Positions 34,801 through 48,705 of a stretch of 64,000 nt of DNA are shown in pieces. The position numbers were made by a program, and so were the translations under genes. The stretch comes from Trichoderma breve. Taxonomy: Eukaryota; Ascomycota; Sordariomycetes; Hypocreales; Hypocreaceae. Where the stretch lies: assembly GCF_028502605.1 (NCBI RefSeq), contig NC_079233.1, positions 3,782,001-3,846,000 on the forward strand. The letters run 5' to 3'. The notes under the pieces are model-generated. The model searched no databases. It saw only the letters and a program-made list of their open reading frames with translations, and had not been told where the DNA came from. The stretch's first letter is position 1; every line of letters begins with the position of its first letter.

Positions 34801-37098
34801 CGATGTTTCTCTCAACTGGGTGTCAAGGCCTTTTCGAATATCCAGACTAGTCTGTGCTTATGGATTGAGGACGATAAGTCATGTTATGAACATGACGAAG
34901 AGACACCGCTCTCAAAGGCTGTAAGAATGCATCCCCCAATAGACCTACTATTATGCAATGGAACTAACTTATAACAGCTCATTCATATTTGGATTCGGAT
35001 AACTAGTGCTCTTGCAGGGAAAGGACAACTGACGAAGGACGAGTTTGATCAAATAGAACCACTTCTAACCTCTGCGTTCAAGAGCAAGCTTCCCACTATT
35101 GTTGACAAAACAATAGACCTGTGGAATGTGCTTGCCAAGGATGAAGAGCAATTGTCTTGCTCCGACAGCTTAAAGTCAGTCGCTTCGGATGCCGGATCAA
35201 AGAAACAGCAGCTTGTGGAATCGAAAGAAGCTAAGAAAATTGGCGGTGCATTCGGTGCTCAGGCCCCCCCCGTCAATCCTCTGCCAGATGAAGCCAACCT
35301 TGTTGTGCTCTCGTCCGGTTCATCTCGCTTGGATGTTGAGCCGGCTCCAACCAAAAAGGCAGCCACTCGAATGTCCACTCGGAAACGTCGCATAGAGGAG
35401 ACTCCCGAGCCAAGTCGCACAAAATCATCCAAGCGGACCAGCACTCCTAGACTCCGCCATGACAACTCCCAAGTCCAGTTTACGACTGTTGCATCATCTT
35501 CTCCGATTCCAGAAGATGGTTCACAGCACCTTACGGAGAGACAGAAGGAGGTTCGGGAAAGGCAGCGTGAAAACGAAAATATCTACTCGGATATGCGAAC
35601 AAGCTCGCCGCCTCCCAACAAGGAAGACTCAGCAGTTGAAGCACTGGCCCCTACTGATAACCAAGCTGGAGAGACAACGCCGCATCGTGCTACGTCCTAC
35701 GATAACCTGGTCACCTCAACACCAACTCCTAGGCGAGGCCAGCTCGTACATGTGGACGATACTGATCCCCCATCTTCCCCTCCCATACCGCGACCATACC
35801 CACTCGCCTCAGAAATCAAGTCTCGTTCTAGGACTAGCAACAACTCGCTAGATAGCTGGGAGTTTTCATCACCTCCAGGCTCGCCGCTTCCTAGTGACCA
35901 GGAGGCAGTGTCGATGGTTCAATTACAAGGAGAGAAACCAGCCGGTAAGGCCAACAATAAGACAGCAACAAAAGCCAAGGGCTTTGGTACTCGCTCGAGG
36001 GACGTCATTCCTTCCAGTTTTATAGAAGGGGATTCATCATCATCGGACCTTACGGATCTATCAGATAGGGATATCTCCCCCTCGCCAGAACCACCGCGGT
36101 ATCCCGAAACCCCGACCAAGAAACGGTTATTACGTGATGCTGCTGCTGTAGAGGAAAGCCCGAGGTCAGGAGATGACGAGTTTGTCGACGCTAGGAGCAG
36201 CCCTGAAAAGCCCATCCTTCCACCGGCTAACGACACGTCGTTTGCCCTCAGTGAGGGCGACGAGAGCCGAATGATGAAACTCGCGGATGAACTCGAATCC
36301 GGCGGCGGCGTCGGTCTACAAGAAAAACCTGAGGCTGAGGATAGCTCCGATGAACGCTCCAGCGTGCAGTCTGAAGAACCTCAGCCGCCATCACCTCCAA
36401 GGACTCGCAGGGCAACTAAGCGCGCCACTCCTGCGAAGTCTCTTGGCGACAGCGAGGGTGGTGGAAGTAAGAGAAAGAGGAAGCGATCAGGGTCTCGACA
36501 AAGCGAGAGCCGCTCGAAGAAGCAACGACCTGAAATTGCAAAAGAAGTCGAGCCGCCGGTGGAGAGCGAGAACGAACCTGCGTCCACAGGTATGGAGACT
36601 CGAGGGAGTGCTCGAAGACAACGCCAGCAGCGCCAGCGAGAAGACAAGACCACAGGTCCGCAGAAACGATCCAGCAAGCGGAATAGGAAGCGGCGGGGTG
36701 GGGATACGGATGACGAGGTGGTGTCACAGCTGGAGAAGGAATCCGATGCAGCGGCGAGCCAGGAAGCAAACAGGGATGCAGAAGCAGAGGTAGTGCCTAG
36801 CACCAAAGATGAGCTGCATCAGCTACCAGGGAATATGGATATCGATGCGGAAGTGGAAGTGGAAGTGGATGCAGATGTGAATGCTACGGTGGTAGACGAA
36901 GGGGGAAGCGAGCCGCCACGTGCAGAGGAGGAAAAGAAGGCAAAGGCCCTGACGATCATGGAGACGTTACAAAACAGTCTAGAGCAGCTACGCCAAATAT
37001 CGCTGCCTCGAAGTGAAGTGTACAAGATGGAGGACATGTTGATGGATCTGAAGCGAGAGCTGTTTGAAGCAGAGAGGCGAGGAAGGGATAGCAACTAG
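31876..37098 (+). CDS. rif1: Rif1-like telomere and replication-timing regulator
   Basis: Exons are 31876-34920 and 34978-37098 (1721 residues); the intron is 57 bp with a GTAAGA donor and an ACTAAC branch site. The N-terminal ~130 residues are disordered and carry two PP1-docking motifs: an RVxF-like RKTVVW (76-81) and a SILK-type GILK (117-120). A long HEAT-like helical domain follows (about 140-1075, Rif1 N-terminal fold). The second half is low-complexity, acidic and basic by turns, rich in Ser-Pro and Lys-Arg clusters, and ends in a short coiled-coil (METLQNSLEQLRQI). By family, Rif1 recruits PP1 to dephosphorylate MCM helicase at late origins and limits telomere elongation; it also protects DNA ends. 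The start ATG lies in GCCATGG. Confidence 0.88.
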
Positions 37099-40000
37099 AG
37101 CATGAGGAGGGATGAAATTCTTACGACATGCATCGTACGGCGTCGAGAACGTTTTCCTGCTTTTATTTTTGGTTTTTTTCAACTTGTGGTTTGTTTGTTC
37201 TGCATATTTTCTTTCTCCTTCTTTCATGGAGCTTGGACCGGTTGGGTGTACGGAATAGGCCGATGGATAATACCAGATGTTTGATTTTGTGTTCCGGAAA
37301 GATAGGGGATGTTTGCATGGAAAGGGGTAGATAGAATTCACGATGAGGGCGGCCACATGGGACTGTGTTGGCTTGAACATATTGTGCATATACATATTAT
37401 AAAATTAAATCAAGGTGAATTTTTCAACAATTCGCAAAATATCACGTCTTTACCTCATCTAGTCCCATCTTGACAAGGTGCCCAAATACCTGCTCCCAGG
37501 CAACATGTAACATGCAACATTCTCCCCATTCTAATTTCATGACAGGATTAGAATCCTATGTACAGCTTCCTGCAAGCTACGGTACGATACTCGGCCGACA
37601 TCACCATGACGAGCCAAAAAAAGGGTCCCCAAGCCTGGCCAAGCTACTGTATGTACAAACCGGGCTGCAGCCGCGCCCAGGAACATCTTCGTTCCTCGGA
37701 TGCCCCAAAGAGGAAGTCCGACGGCAACGTTGGCCGTGCATGCACTGTGCCTTTGGGAGCTAAATTCCGAGGCACACACACGGCCGTCCTAGGAAGAAGC
37801 GCTTATGCCGGCAGATCCATTTTTAAAATACGGGGGTTTGGGGGACAAGGGGAAGATTTTTGTGATTGTTGGAGTTTAGTTTTGGGGTACGGGGTACTCC
37901 ATACGGAGTAGGGAAAAAGACAAGAAGGGGGAAAAAGAGGCGTGGCTGACTGGCGAAGCGGGCGTAGTGAGGACTTTGTGGTTGGATGGTCCGAGATGGA
38001 ATCAGTTTGTTTGGTTGAATTGAACATTAGTGGGTGATTGTAGTCATCGCTTGCAAGGGAGGAGAGAAATCCGAACTTGTGTTCGTTGTCGAAGGCATCT
38101 TGGTGCTGTCGAACTGTAAGCTCGTGTGGGCTCCTTGTACACACAATTGGCTATCCAGCTTGCCAGCTATCAATTTATTTGTATCATTCGTATGGGCCCT
38201 GTTGATCTCGCCGCTACTTACCGTACGAGGCATAAATAAGAAAGCGTCGTATGAGAGCATATGCAGGTAAAATGCCCACAAGAGCAACTCCTAAGCTGAA
38301 TGGCGTTTGATACAAAGGCACCCGAGCGACTAATGGTTGTTTACATTGGCCGAAGAAGACAAAAAAAATCTTGGATCAGCTGTTTAGGATCCAGATCGTC
38401 GCAGCAAATGACGTCAAAAACAGAAATGGCTAGTGACAACTGAGCGAATCTTGGCCCACGGGAGGTTGATGTGGACCCTCGGGACGTGAACCTGGAAGAG
38501 ACGCCGATGATACCTCGAATTCATCTGCCCATGCCGTGTTTGGGTTCTTAGGAGCACGGAGTTCCCGAACCCTGGATCGGGGTCAACCACTCCTACAAGG
38601 CTGACACCATCGTGAGATTGCAGAAACCTAGAATAACCATGCGATAGAACAGTCTGGACCTGCTTTGCTGAAGCTGCTTAGGCTTCGGCGAGTTAGCTGT
38701 CAGACCCAATTTACCCCAGGTTTCGCATGGCCATGTGTGCCTCGGATCGCTTCTTTGGGTATTTCCAGAGGGAAGAAAGGGGGCCGGGATAGCTTCAGTG
38801 TTGGGCGTCTGGGGAAACCTGGGGAGCTCTTTTCTGGGGGAACACGCGAGATGAGAAAGAAGGAGATTTTAGGCAGCGGGGAAAAGAAGAGTCGAGACTG
38901 ATGCGATGGACCCTCCCCCGGATTCTGCAATATCTCTCGTCGTGATGAAGGACCAAAGCAGCCGATATCTGCAGTTTGATACAGCCATTGAGCATGAGCA
39001 TCCAGAGATCTCGAAGGCGTCGAAGCATGTTGTTCGATGGCCGGCACCGGCGAAATTCTGCACACCACATCAAGACAAGGCGGCGTGAGTTCGAAAACTA
39101 GCATGCTTCGATCAGCTAGCGCTCGAGACAAAGATGTGCCTAGATTTTCTCCGACGCAGCACCTATTTTCCCTTTGTGTCGCTGACGCTGACCGATCCGC
39201 CCCGGCTCCCGCATACACCAGAGTCAGCCTGCTTGCTGGCTTCTTACCGGCTTCTTACCGGAACGATTTTAAAGAACAAAACTAGCAGGGCATTAGGCCA
39301 AAGAGAGGAAATCGGGTTTCCTAGCTGGTATACGCCACTCGCTGCAGATGTCTTCTCGACGCCGCCATTTTGCAAGCCTCGCCGCCACAGTTATTCACGT
39401 TACGTGAAAGGGCATCCGATTCATAATCCCTCCGCATGTTGAGTGGCTTTTTGCTTCCCGACCTTGTTTGAAAGCGCGTGTCCAGGCAGCCAAGGAACGG
39501 TTTCCCACCGAGATCCACCGTGTGAACTATTAAGCATGATTGTGATTCGGCGGGTGACGTCGCTTTCCCCACGTTTCTCCAGTACTGTAGCATCTCCAAA
39601 TTGGACTTCTTGGAGGCGGCAATTTTCTCTTTCTCCGAGCTAACTGGCTGGTTATTGATGATTTGATGATGAGATGGCCTTGTTCTTTCAGCAGAAGCAG
39701 AATCGGAACAAGCCTCCTAATAGGGTTTTGGCCACATTCCACGTACTATACTGTGCGAGATGCCTTATACGATTCGGCCGGTAGGTTAGCTGACGGGGAA
39801 CTTTTTTGTGGATTTTGTCTGCATGGCAAAGCACTAGAGCAGTTAGCGGACAGGGGCCAAAGACGACGAAGACGGTAATACAGGCTATCCGCAGCACAGT
39901 ATCGAATATTTGTGTACGAGGCATAGAATGAAGATTTGCCATCCTTTTTGTAACTGTGTGATCAGATGTTCTCAAATGTTGTTGCAGTAGAAAGATTCAG

Positions 40001-40652
40001 CTGAGATAAGGGATTATAAAAGGAAAGAGCATCTGCTCCCGCACGTGCAAGGCGGTGGGGGTTTCTGCAAGGCCCAAATCGAGCATTGGAGGAAAACTCA
40101 GGCTACTGCTTCGTACTTGTTCTGCTAGACAGAGATCGGCTTCTTTTTCTTCTCCACGCTACTGGCCTCCAATTCCTCATCCCGCATGTGAAACAAACAG
40201 ACGCTACTCGCACGTTGCCACATGGACTCGTACAAGTACACACCCCGGACAAGCCAAAGGAGGGTCCTCCGGCTTGCTTGATTGCTACTGTACAGCGCCA
40301 AAACGCCTTCACCAGCTGCTGCAAGGGTTGACGGGAACGGCCATGGACGATCTCAGAGTCCCCAGTTTTCTGGTGTCTGACGGAGCCCTCCATCTTCATC
40401 TTGGCCCGTAATGTACTCCGGTCCGTCGTGTCGGTGGCCCAGTTTGCGGTTCATTCTGCATACCGACTACGTAGCCGCGATGCGACTTAAAAGGCCCGGA
40501 TACCTCCCTCCTCCATGGTGCTGATCTTGTCCTTCTCAGCCTGCCATCTTCATCCACCTCTCTTCTACTCCTCGTCCCTACAAGAACTGGGGCAATTTGA
40601 TATTCAGCAGAGGAAAGCAGAAGCAGAAGAAGAGAAACCTAAATTTGCCAGT
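37099..40652. other. 3.5-kb gene-free stretch, likely sugar-transporter promoter
   Basis: No convincing gene was found on either strand; the longest open frame (minus, 38700-39218) has no domain-like pattern. The stretch holds a cluster of CTGGGG sites (38809-38839) and a TATAAAA at 40015-40021. Long 5' flanks are common for regulated carbon-source genes, but a non-coding RNA or a missed multi-exon gene cannot be excluded. Confidence 0.5.
38809..38839 (+). promoter_or_regulatory. Cluster of three Cre1/CreA-type sites (CTGGGG)
   Basis: CTGGGG occurs at 38809, 38819 and 38834, three matches to the CreA/Cre1 consensus SYGGRG within 31 bases. They lie about 1.8 kb before the sugar transporter start. 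Close clusters are the form usually found functional in carbon catabolite repression. Confidence 0.35.
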
Positions 40653-42414
40653 ATGAAGAAATATTTCGGCCTCAGAGGCCAAGCCCTCAACTGGGCCATC
40701 GGCTGCATTGCTGGCTGTGACTTTTTGCTTTTTGGTTATGGTAGGTCTTTGTTATTCTAAAACACCATCATTGTTTCCTACATGAGCTGACAAGCCACAG
40801 ATCAGGGTGTCATGGGCGGTATCTTGACTCTACCCATCTTCCTTAACCAGTTCCCCGTCATCAACCCAGCAGCCGCCGTTGATGATGCTGATGCGTCCAA
40901 ACGCTCCACCTACCAGGGCATTGCCGTGGCATCTTACAACCTGGGATGCTTCATCGGTGCCATTATCACCATCTTCATCGGTAACCCTCTCGGTCGTCGG
41001 CGCATGATTTTCCTCGGTACTTCCATCATGGTCATTGGTGCTGCACTGCAAGCTTCCGCTTTCAAACTGGAGCACTTCATCATTGGTCGTATCATAACAG
41101 GTCTCGGTAATGGCGGCAACACGTCCACAGTCCCCATGTGGCAGTCTGAAACATGTTCTGCCCACAAAAGAGGAAAACTCGTCATGATTGAGGGTGCCCT
41201 CATCACAGGCGGCATCATGATTTCCTACTGGATCGATCTTGGCTTGTCTTTTGCCCCTGGCTCAGTTGCCTGGCGATTCCCGCTAGCTTTCCAGATCGTC
41301 TTCTGTCTCTTCATTCTCGCATTTGTTCTTGGTCTACCTGAATCGCCTCGATGGCTCATTCTCAAGGGTCGCGAAGAAGAGGCCAGAGAGGTTATCGCTG
41401 CCATCGCAGACGTCGACCTTCGGGACAAACATGTCGAAAACGAGTTCCAAGCCATCAAGGAGACGGCCTTGGAAATGAGCAAGGGTACTTACGGCGAGCT
41501 TTTCGCAAACGACCACAACCGCACCCTCCACCGAACCATCATCGCCTATGTCAACCAGATGTTCCAGCAGATTTCTGGTATTAACCTCATCACATACTAT
41601 GCTGCCAAGATCTACTCTGATCTTGGCATGTCTCCCTTCATGTCTCGTCTTCTCGCTGCTCTCAACGGTACCGAGTACTTCATTGCTTCCTGGCCCGCCG
41701 TCTTCCTTGTGGAGCGCGTTGGACGCCGTAAGCTCATGCTCTTCGGTGCCATTGGCCAGGCCGCTACCATGGCCATTCTGGCTGGTGTAAACTCGCGCCC
41801 AACAGAGAAGCCTTTCCAGATTGCGGGCATCGTCTTCTTATTCGTATTCAACACCTTCTTTGCTGTTGGTTGGCTGGGAATGACTTGGCTTTACCCTGCC
41901 GAGATTACGCCTCTACGAACCCGTGCGCCGGCCAATGCTTTGTCGACTTCCTCCAACTGGATCTTCAACTTTTTGGTATGGTTCCTATCATTAGTCTTGC
42001 ATAATCATCCATCAAAGTTTAACATATGCTAACACTCATTAATAGGTTGTCATGATCACTCCCGTATCTTTCACAAACATTAAGTGGAAGACATATGTTG
42101 TGTTCGCCGTTCTCAACGCCTTTATAGTTCCGTGTGTCTACTTCTTCTTCCCCGAGACAGCCTACCGCTCTCTGGAAGAAATGGACAACATTTTCCAAAA
42201 GGTCAAGGGCTGGCAGGGAGCATTCGATGTCGTCCGCGTGGCAGAAACCGAGCCACGGCGATACGGCAAGAACGGCGAGATTCTCATCCCTATTGATGAG
42301 GTTGATGAGAAGGCCAACGCCGAGCACCACAACGGCAGCACGAGCGAGGGAAGCGATGCCAACAAAGGCATGTTCACGGGCGTTGACGAAGAGAATGCAC
42401 GGGGTATCCAGTAA
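40653..42414 (+). CDS. MFS sugar transporter (hexose/pentose proton symporter type)
   Basis: Exons are 40653-40740, 40801-41975 and 42046-42414 (543 residues); introns are 60 and 70 bp. Twelve membrane helices fit the fungal sugar porter family of the plasma membrane. Family motifs are present: FGYDQGVMGG in helix 1, GNPLGRRR after helix 2, RIITGLGNGG, PESPRWL before the central loop, QQISGINLITYY in helix 7, VERVGRRKLM and PETAYRSLEEMD after helix 12. The C-terminal tail (~60 residues) is charged. The sugar cannot be told from sequence. The start at 40653 gives the conserved MKKYFGLRG; the frame is open to an ATG at 40515, which would add 46 residues. Upstream Cre1-type sites suggest glucose repression. 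Confidence 0.93.
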
Positions 42415-44630
<2,216 letters not shown>

Positions 44631-44992
44631 AGGGGATGACTGGGGGTGATGCATAAGCCTGTTTATATCTATATACGTATACGTCTTTGTCGAAAGACAA
44701 TGGGCTGCCTGGACAAAGAGGGAGTCGCCTCCCCAGTATATTGGCACGAGAGTGAGCATTGTTAGGACTGAAATCATGTTGAATTGCGAGTTTGTCTGTT
44801 AGATATCGACTCATGCTGTGGAGATGCATCCTCATGTTTCCCATCTCATATCATTCTTTTGCACACGTTCCATTTTTCCCAATGCAGCACCCAATCCGGT
44901 AGAACTATATACAAAACCGTCGTTCTTTTTTTCTTAGATTTACATCTCATCTTTTGGTCAATTTTTTCATTCATTTTCTTTATGTGCAAGCC
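44631..44992. other. Convergent 3' flanks
   Basis: 3' ends of the epimerase (+) and DAHP synthase (-) genes. T-rich towards 44920-44990. No gene. Confidence 0.6.
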
Positions 44993-46525
44993 TCATTTCT
45001 TGTGCTCTCGGGAGTAATGGTCGGCCACCAAAAAGGCCAGCTCGAGAGCCTGCTTCTCGTTCAGCCTCGGGTCGCAGAAGGACGTGTAGTTTGTCGAAAG
45101 GTCGTCCTCGTCGAGCCCCTCGCTGCCGCCCAGGCACTCGGTGACGGCATCGCCCGTCAGCTCGAGGTGGACGCCGCCGAGGTAGCTGCCCTGCTCCTTG
45201 TGGATGCGCAGCGACTGCTCGAGCTCGCTGTAGATGTCGTTGAAGCGGCGGGTCTTTATGCCCGTGGGCGTGGAGAGGGTGTTGCCGTGCATGGGGTCGC
45301 ACTGCCATACGACGCAGCTGCGGTACTCGGAGTCCTCGACGGCGCGGATGTGCGTGGGGAGCAGGTCGGCGACTTTGCCGGCGCCGTAGCGGGTGATGAG
45401 GGTGATTTTGCCGGGCTCGCGGGAGGGGTTGAGGGTGCGGAGCAGGGCGAGGAGGTCCTCGGTGGGCGTGGTAGGGCCGACTTTGATGCCGATGGGGTTG
45501 GCGATGCCGCGGAAGAACTCGACGTGGGCGTGGTCGAGCTGGCGCGTGCGGTCACCGATCCAGACGAAGTGAGCAGAGGTGTCGTAGTACTCCTTGGATT
45601 CATCACCAGCAACAGGTCTGATGGTGGGCGATGAGCCGGGAGGAGTGCCGGGCCTGCTGACGCCGGGGTGGGTGGGCTTCTCCATGAGGCGAGTCAGGGG
45701 CTGCTCGTACTCGAGCAGGAGGCCCTCGTGGCTGGTGTAGAGCTCGACGGTCTCGAGCTCGCCGGGGCGGGCGTTGATGACCTGGAGGAAGCGCAGGGTC
45801 TGCTGGATGCTGGAGGCGATCTTGGAGTACTTTTCCTTGAGGACCGGGTCGCGGACGTGGCCCAGGCCCCAGTCGAGAGGACGGTGGAGGTCAGCAATGC
45901 CGGAGGAGAGAGCAGTGCGGATGTAGTTGAGCGTAGCAGCGGAGTGGTGGTACGCTCTTTGGATGGATGTTAGCAATGGAAGAGATTCAACATGCTATTA
46001 TAAGCAGAAAGAAGAGACTCACTTGAGGAGACGGTTAGGATCAATCTCTCGCTCATCAACATGGTAGCCATTGAGAATGTCGCCTCTGAAGCTCGGCAGC
46101 TCCTGGCCATTGACCATCTCCGTCGGGCTAGATCTTGGCTTCGCATACTGGCCAGCCATGCGCCCAATTCGCACAACCCGCTTGTTGGTGCCCCAAATAA
46201 GCACCAGACTCATCTGCAGCAGCAGCTTGATCTTGGACTCGATGGCGCCCTGCTCGCAGTAGTCAAACAGCTCGGCGCAGTCACCGCCCTGCAGCAGGAA
46301 GCCGTTTCCCTGGGCGACCTCGCGCAGGTGAGCTTTCAGGGCGTTGATCTCGTTGGGATGGACGAGGGGAGGCATCCGGCCCAGCTCGGTGACGGCCTTT
46401 TTGAGCTTGGAAGGGTCCGGGTAGGCGGGAGACTGCTTGATGGGTTTTGAGCGCCAGGTTGAAGGGTTCCAGGGCTGGGAGGCGATGGCCTCGGGGAGAG
46501 GAGTCTGTTGCTGTTGCTGGGCCAT
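44993..46525 (-). CDS. Class II (plant-type) DAHP synthase
   Basis: Exons are 46525-46023 and 45956-44993 (488 residues); the 66-bp intron splits a Lys codon (LLK-AYHHS). The enzyme condenses phosphoenolpyruvate and erythrose-4-phosphate to DAHP, the first step of the shikimate pathway to aromatic amino acids. Class II signatures are plain: GNGFLLQGGDCAE with the metal-binding Cys, GRMAGQYAKPRSSP, HFVWIGDRTRQLDHAHVEF, GIKVGPTTP, ITRYGAGK and WQCDPMHGNT. Filamentous ascomycetes often have this form beside the yeast-type class I enzymes. A Pro/Gly/Ser-rich loop (about residues 260-280, SRPGTPPGSSP) is an insertion of uncertain role. The N-terminus has a short Gln run and no targeting signal. 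Confidence 0.95.
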
Positions 46526-47606
46526 GGTGGATGATGCTGATGATGATGAGGATGAGGGAGTAAGGAGTAAAGATTGGGAATCGAGAAGAAGAGGCGCAAC
46601 GAAGCCTGTCGCGGCGCAAGACTGAGGTAAGATGAGAGACTCGGGTGAGTCAGTGAGTATATCGTGTTCTCAAGATGTCTGAAAATATTGCGTCTCAACA
46701 GAAATAAACACAAGTTCAATTGCTGTTGCGCAAACGTGTCTCGACGTTTCTCTCTAGGCGCATGCACAAACTCGATATCTCCAGGACAAGACGAAGTAAG
46801 AATTATATCGGCGACAATGACAATGACTATGTTGTTGGTGTTTTGCCTTGCTGCTGCAAAAGAGTTCGGAGTCCGATAATCGAACTGAATATGAGTCAGG
46901 GCCACTTATTTGGTAACACAGTCGCATTGCCTTAAAGCCTGTGCAGCCAGCCAATCCCGAAAAGCGTCCGGGTACGTACCGATTTGATTTTTTTTCTCCC
47001 GGCGCTTCTTTTGTTTCTAGCGACGGCGATCCTTGCATTGGCGAATCAGAGGCTATGACGTATTTGACTTGATACAGCCAACGTGAAATAACGAAGATGA
47101 AATGCTCAGCATGTCTATATGGAGAACTGTAAGTTTCAAATCATGAAAGATGAATATAATGCAACTTGAAATCTATAAGAGATGATTTTCAGTTGCGTAA
47201 TAGACTACCTAGTATGCTGCAAGCCTCGGCTGATGAAGCCATGGATGGCAGATAGAGTACAACATATTGTCGCTTTGGGGAAGAAAATAAATAGGCTTTA
47301 CACCTAATAAATGCCAGGGAATCCATACATTGGTTCTAAATAAACTTCTTAAAGCCATTAAGCCTGAGCATATTAATTTAGGCAATCGTATATTGTGAAA
47401 GTTAAAAAAACGCCCATTCCAATGTCTTGTCCAGGGTACGTCCAACCCACGCATCTTTCCTGCCCCTCCATCAGGGTACCCCAAAACATTTAAGTACATA
47501 CCTCCAACCCACCACCACAACAAGCTACACCTTTGCTTCCAAACATCTTCAACACCAAAACCAAAAACCCATCATCCCATATTCACCACTCAGTCAAACC
47601 TCCAAA
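46526..47606. other. Divergent promoter between DAHP synthase and HYPK-like genes
   Basis: Shared 5' flank. Short open frames near 46664-46935 show nothing recognisable. No Gcn4/CPC1 site was searched for systematically. Confidence 0.5.
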
Positions 47607-47951
47607 ATGTCCAACCCAGAAGACGCCTCCGACCCCCCTCCCCCCCCTCAATCCGCCGAAGACCGCAAAGCCGCCTCCGCCCTCGCCGCCCTCGACACCC
47701 CCACCGAGTCCTCCTCCTCCGCCTCCGCCCCGACAAACCTCGACCAGGAAGCCGTCTCAAAGGCCATGCGCGCCCTCAACACCGCCCCGGGAGCCTCCTC
47801 GACCGCAAAGAAGAACGTCGTCAAGGTCGATGCCGCGGACGTCGCGCTTCTGGTGGACCAGTTGGATGTGACTAAGAGTAAGGCTACGGAGTTGCTTAAG
47901 GCGCATGAGGGGGATGCTGTTGCTGTTATGAGGGCTTGGGCGAGGGGCTGA
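47607..47951 (+). CDS. HYPK-like UBA-domain protein, NatA-associated
   Basis: A single exon of 114 residues. The first half is disordered and Pro/Ser/Ala-rich. The second half holds a basic linker (STAKKNVVKVDAADVALLVD) and a C-terminal UBA three-helix domain (LLVDQLDVTKSKATELLKAH, then EGDAVAVMRAWARG), the arrangement of HYPK. By family, HYPK binds the ribosome-linked N-terminal acetyltransferase NatA and tunes its activity. NAC-alpha shares this UBA type but would have a NAC domain, which is missing here. The start was chosen at AAAATGTCC; the longer open frame upstream is leader sequence. Confidence 0.82.
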   Translation: MSNPEDASDPPPPPQSAEDRKAASALAALDTPTESSSSASAPTNLDQEAVSKAMRALNTAPGASSTAKKNVVKVDAADVALLVDQLDVTKSKATELLKAHEGDAVAVMRAWARG

Positions 47952-48705
47952 ACGATAGAAAGAGGGGGAGATATAAAGAATAGCGGGAGAAGTGGATTAA
48001 AATGGGCATGTTTTCATGCAAATAAGAGATGACGCTTGGAAAATCCGGTGTATGGCTGTTGTTGTATGGGAATGGGGGTTATATTACTACTGGGATACGA
48101 AACAACAAACACCACATCTACCTTCTACCGACTCCATATTCGACAACTCAACCCTTTGACAGCGCTACAAGGAATTATACAACCGTTAGTCACCAGCGAA
48201 TGCCGACTGAATCACCAACCAAAAACACACATACGATTATCTATTCTTCGAACAAGACAGTTACTCCCCACTAGGTGGTTTGGACACAATATCCGTCACG
48301 CAGTATCCACCACTAGCAGCGCATTCAGCCGAAAACATGCTATAATCAAGTAGCAAGCACAAACTTGTTTAACTTCAATGTCCATTACGTCAATATCGTG
48401 ACTGATTCTATATCTGGCCTCATATAAACAATGCCTCATGCCATCCATCTCGTTATCCCGAAAACGCCTCATGTCCTATCCCATATACTCCCTTATCCCA
48501 TGCTTTATTTGCATCATAAAGACTCCCTTTTTTGTTTCATTTCCAAGTGAGCGACTAGCCAATGCAAGCTTTTATGTGTATCCTTTCCCCCCATGCAGCA
48601 TCCCCATCAGGCAGGGGCCCTGGGCCAAAACAAGAGAAAAGAAGAAGAAAAAAGATATCAGGTGAAATACACCTTTTGAATTACAAGGTATGGGCCACCA
48701 CTGCC
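47952..48705. other. Convergent 3' flanks of HYPK-like and BRCT genes
   Basis: No gene is supported; short open frames only. Confidence 0.5.

Noticed and set aside
38700..39218. 172-codon minus-strand open frame in the transporter promoter
   Set aside because: No domain, no conserved-looking block, and overlapping plus-strand frames are similarly open; treated as chance.
40515..40652. 46-codon in-frame extension of the sugar transporter
   Set aside because: Fungal homologs start near MKKYFGLRG, and a soluble extension before helix 1 has no family support; kept only as an alternative start.
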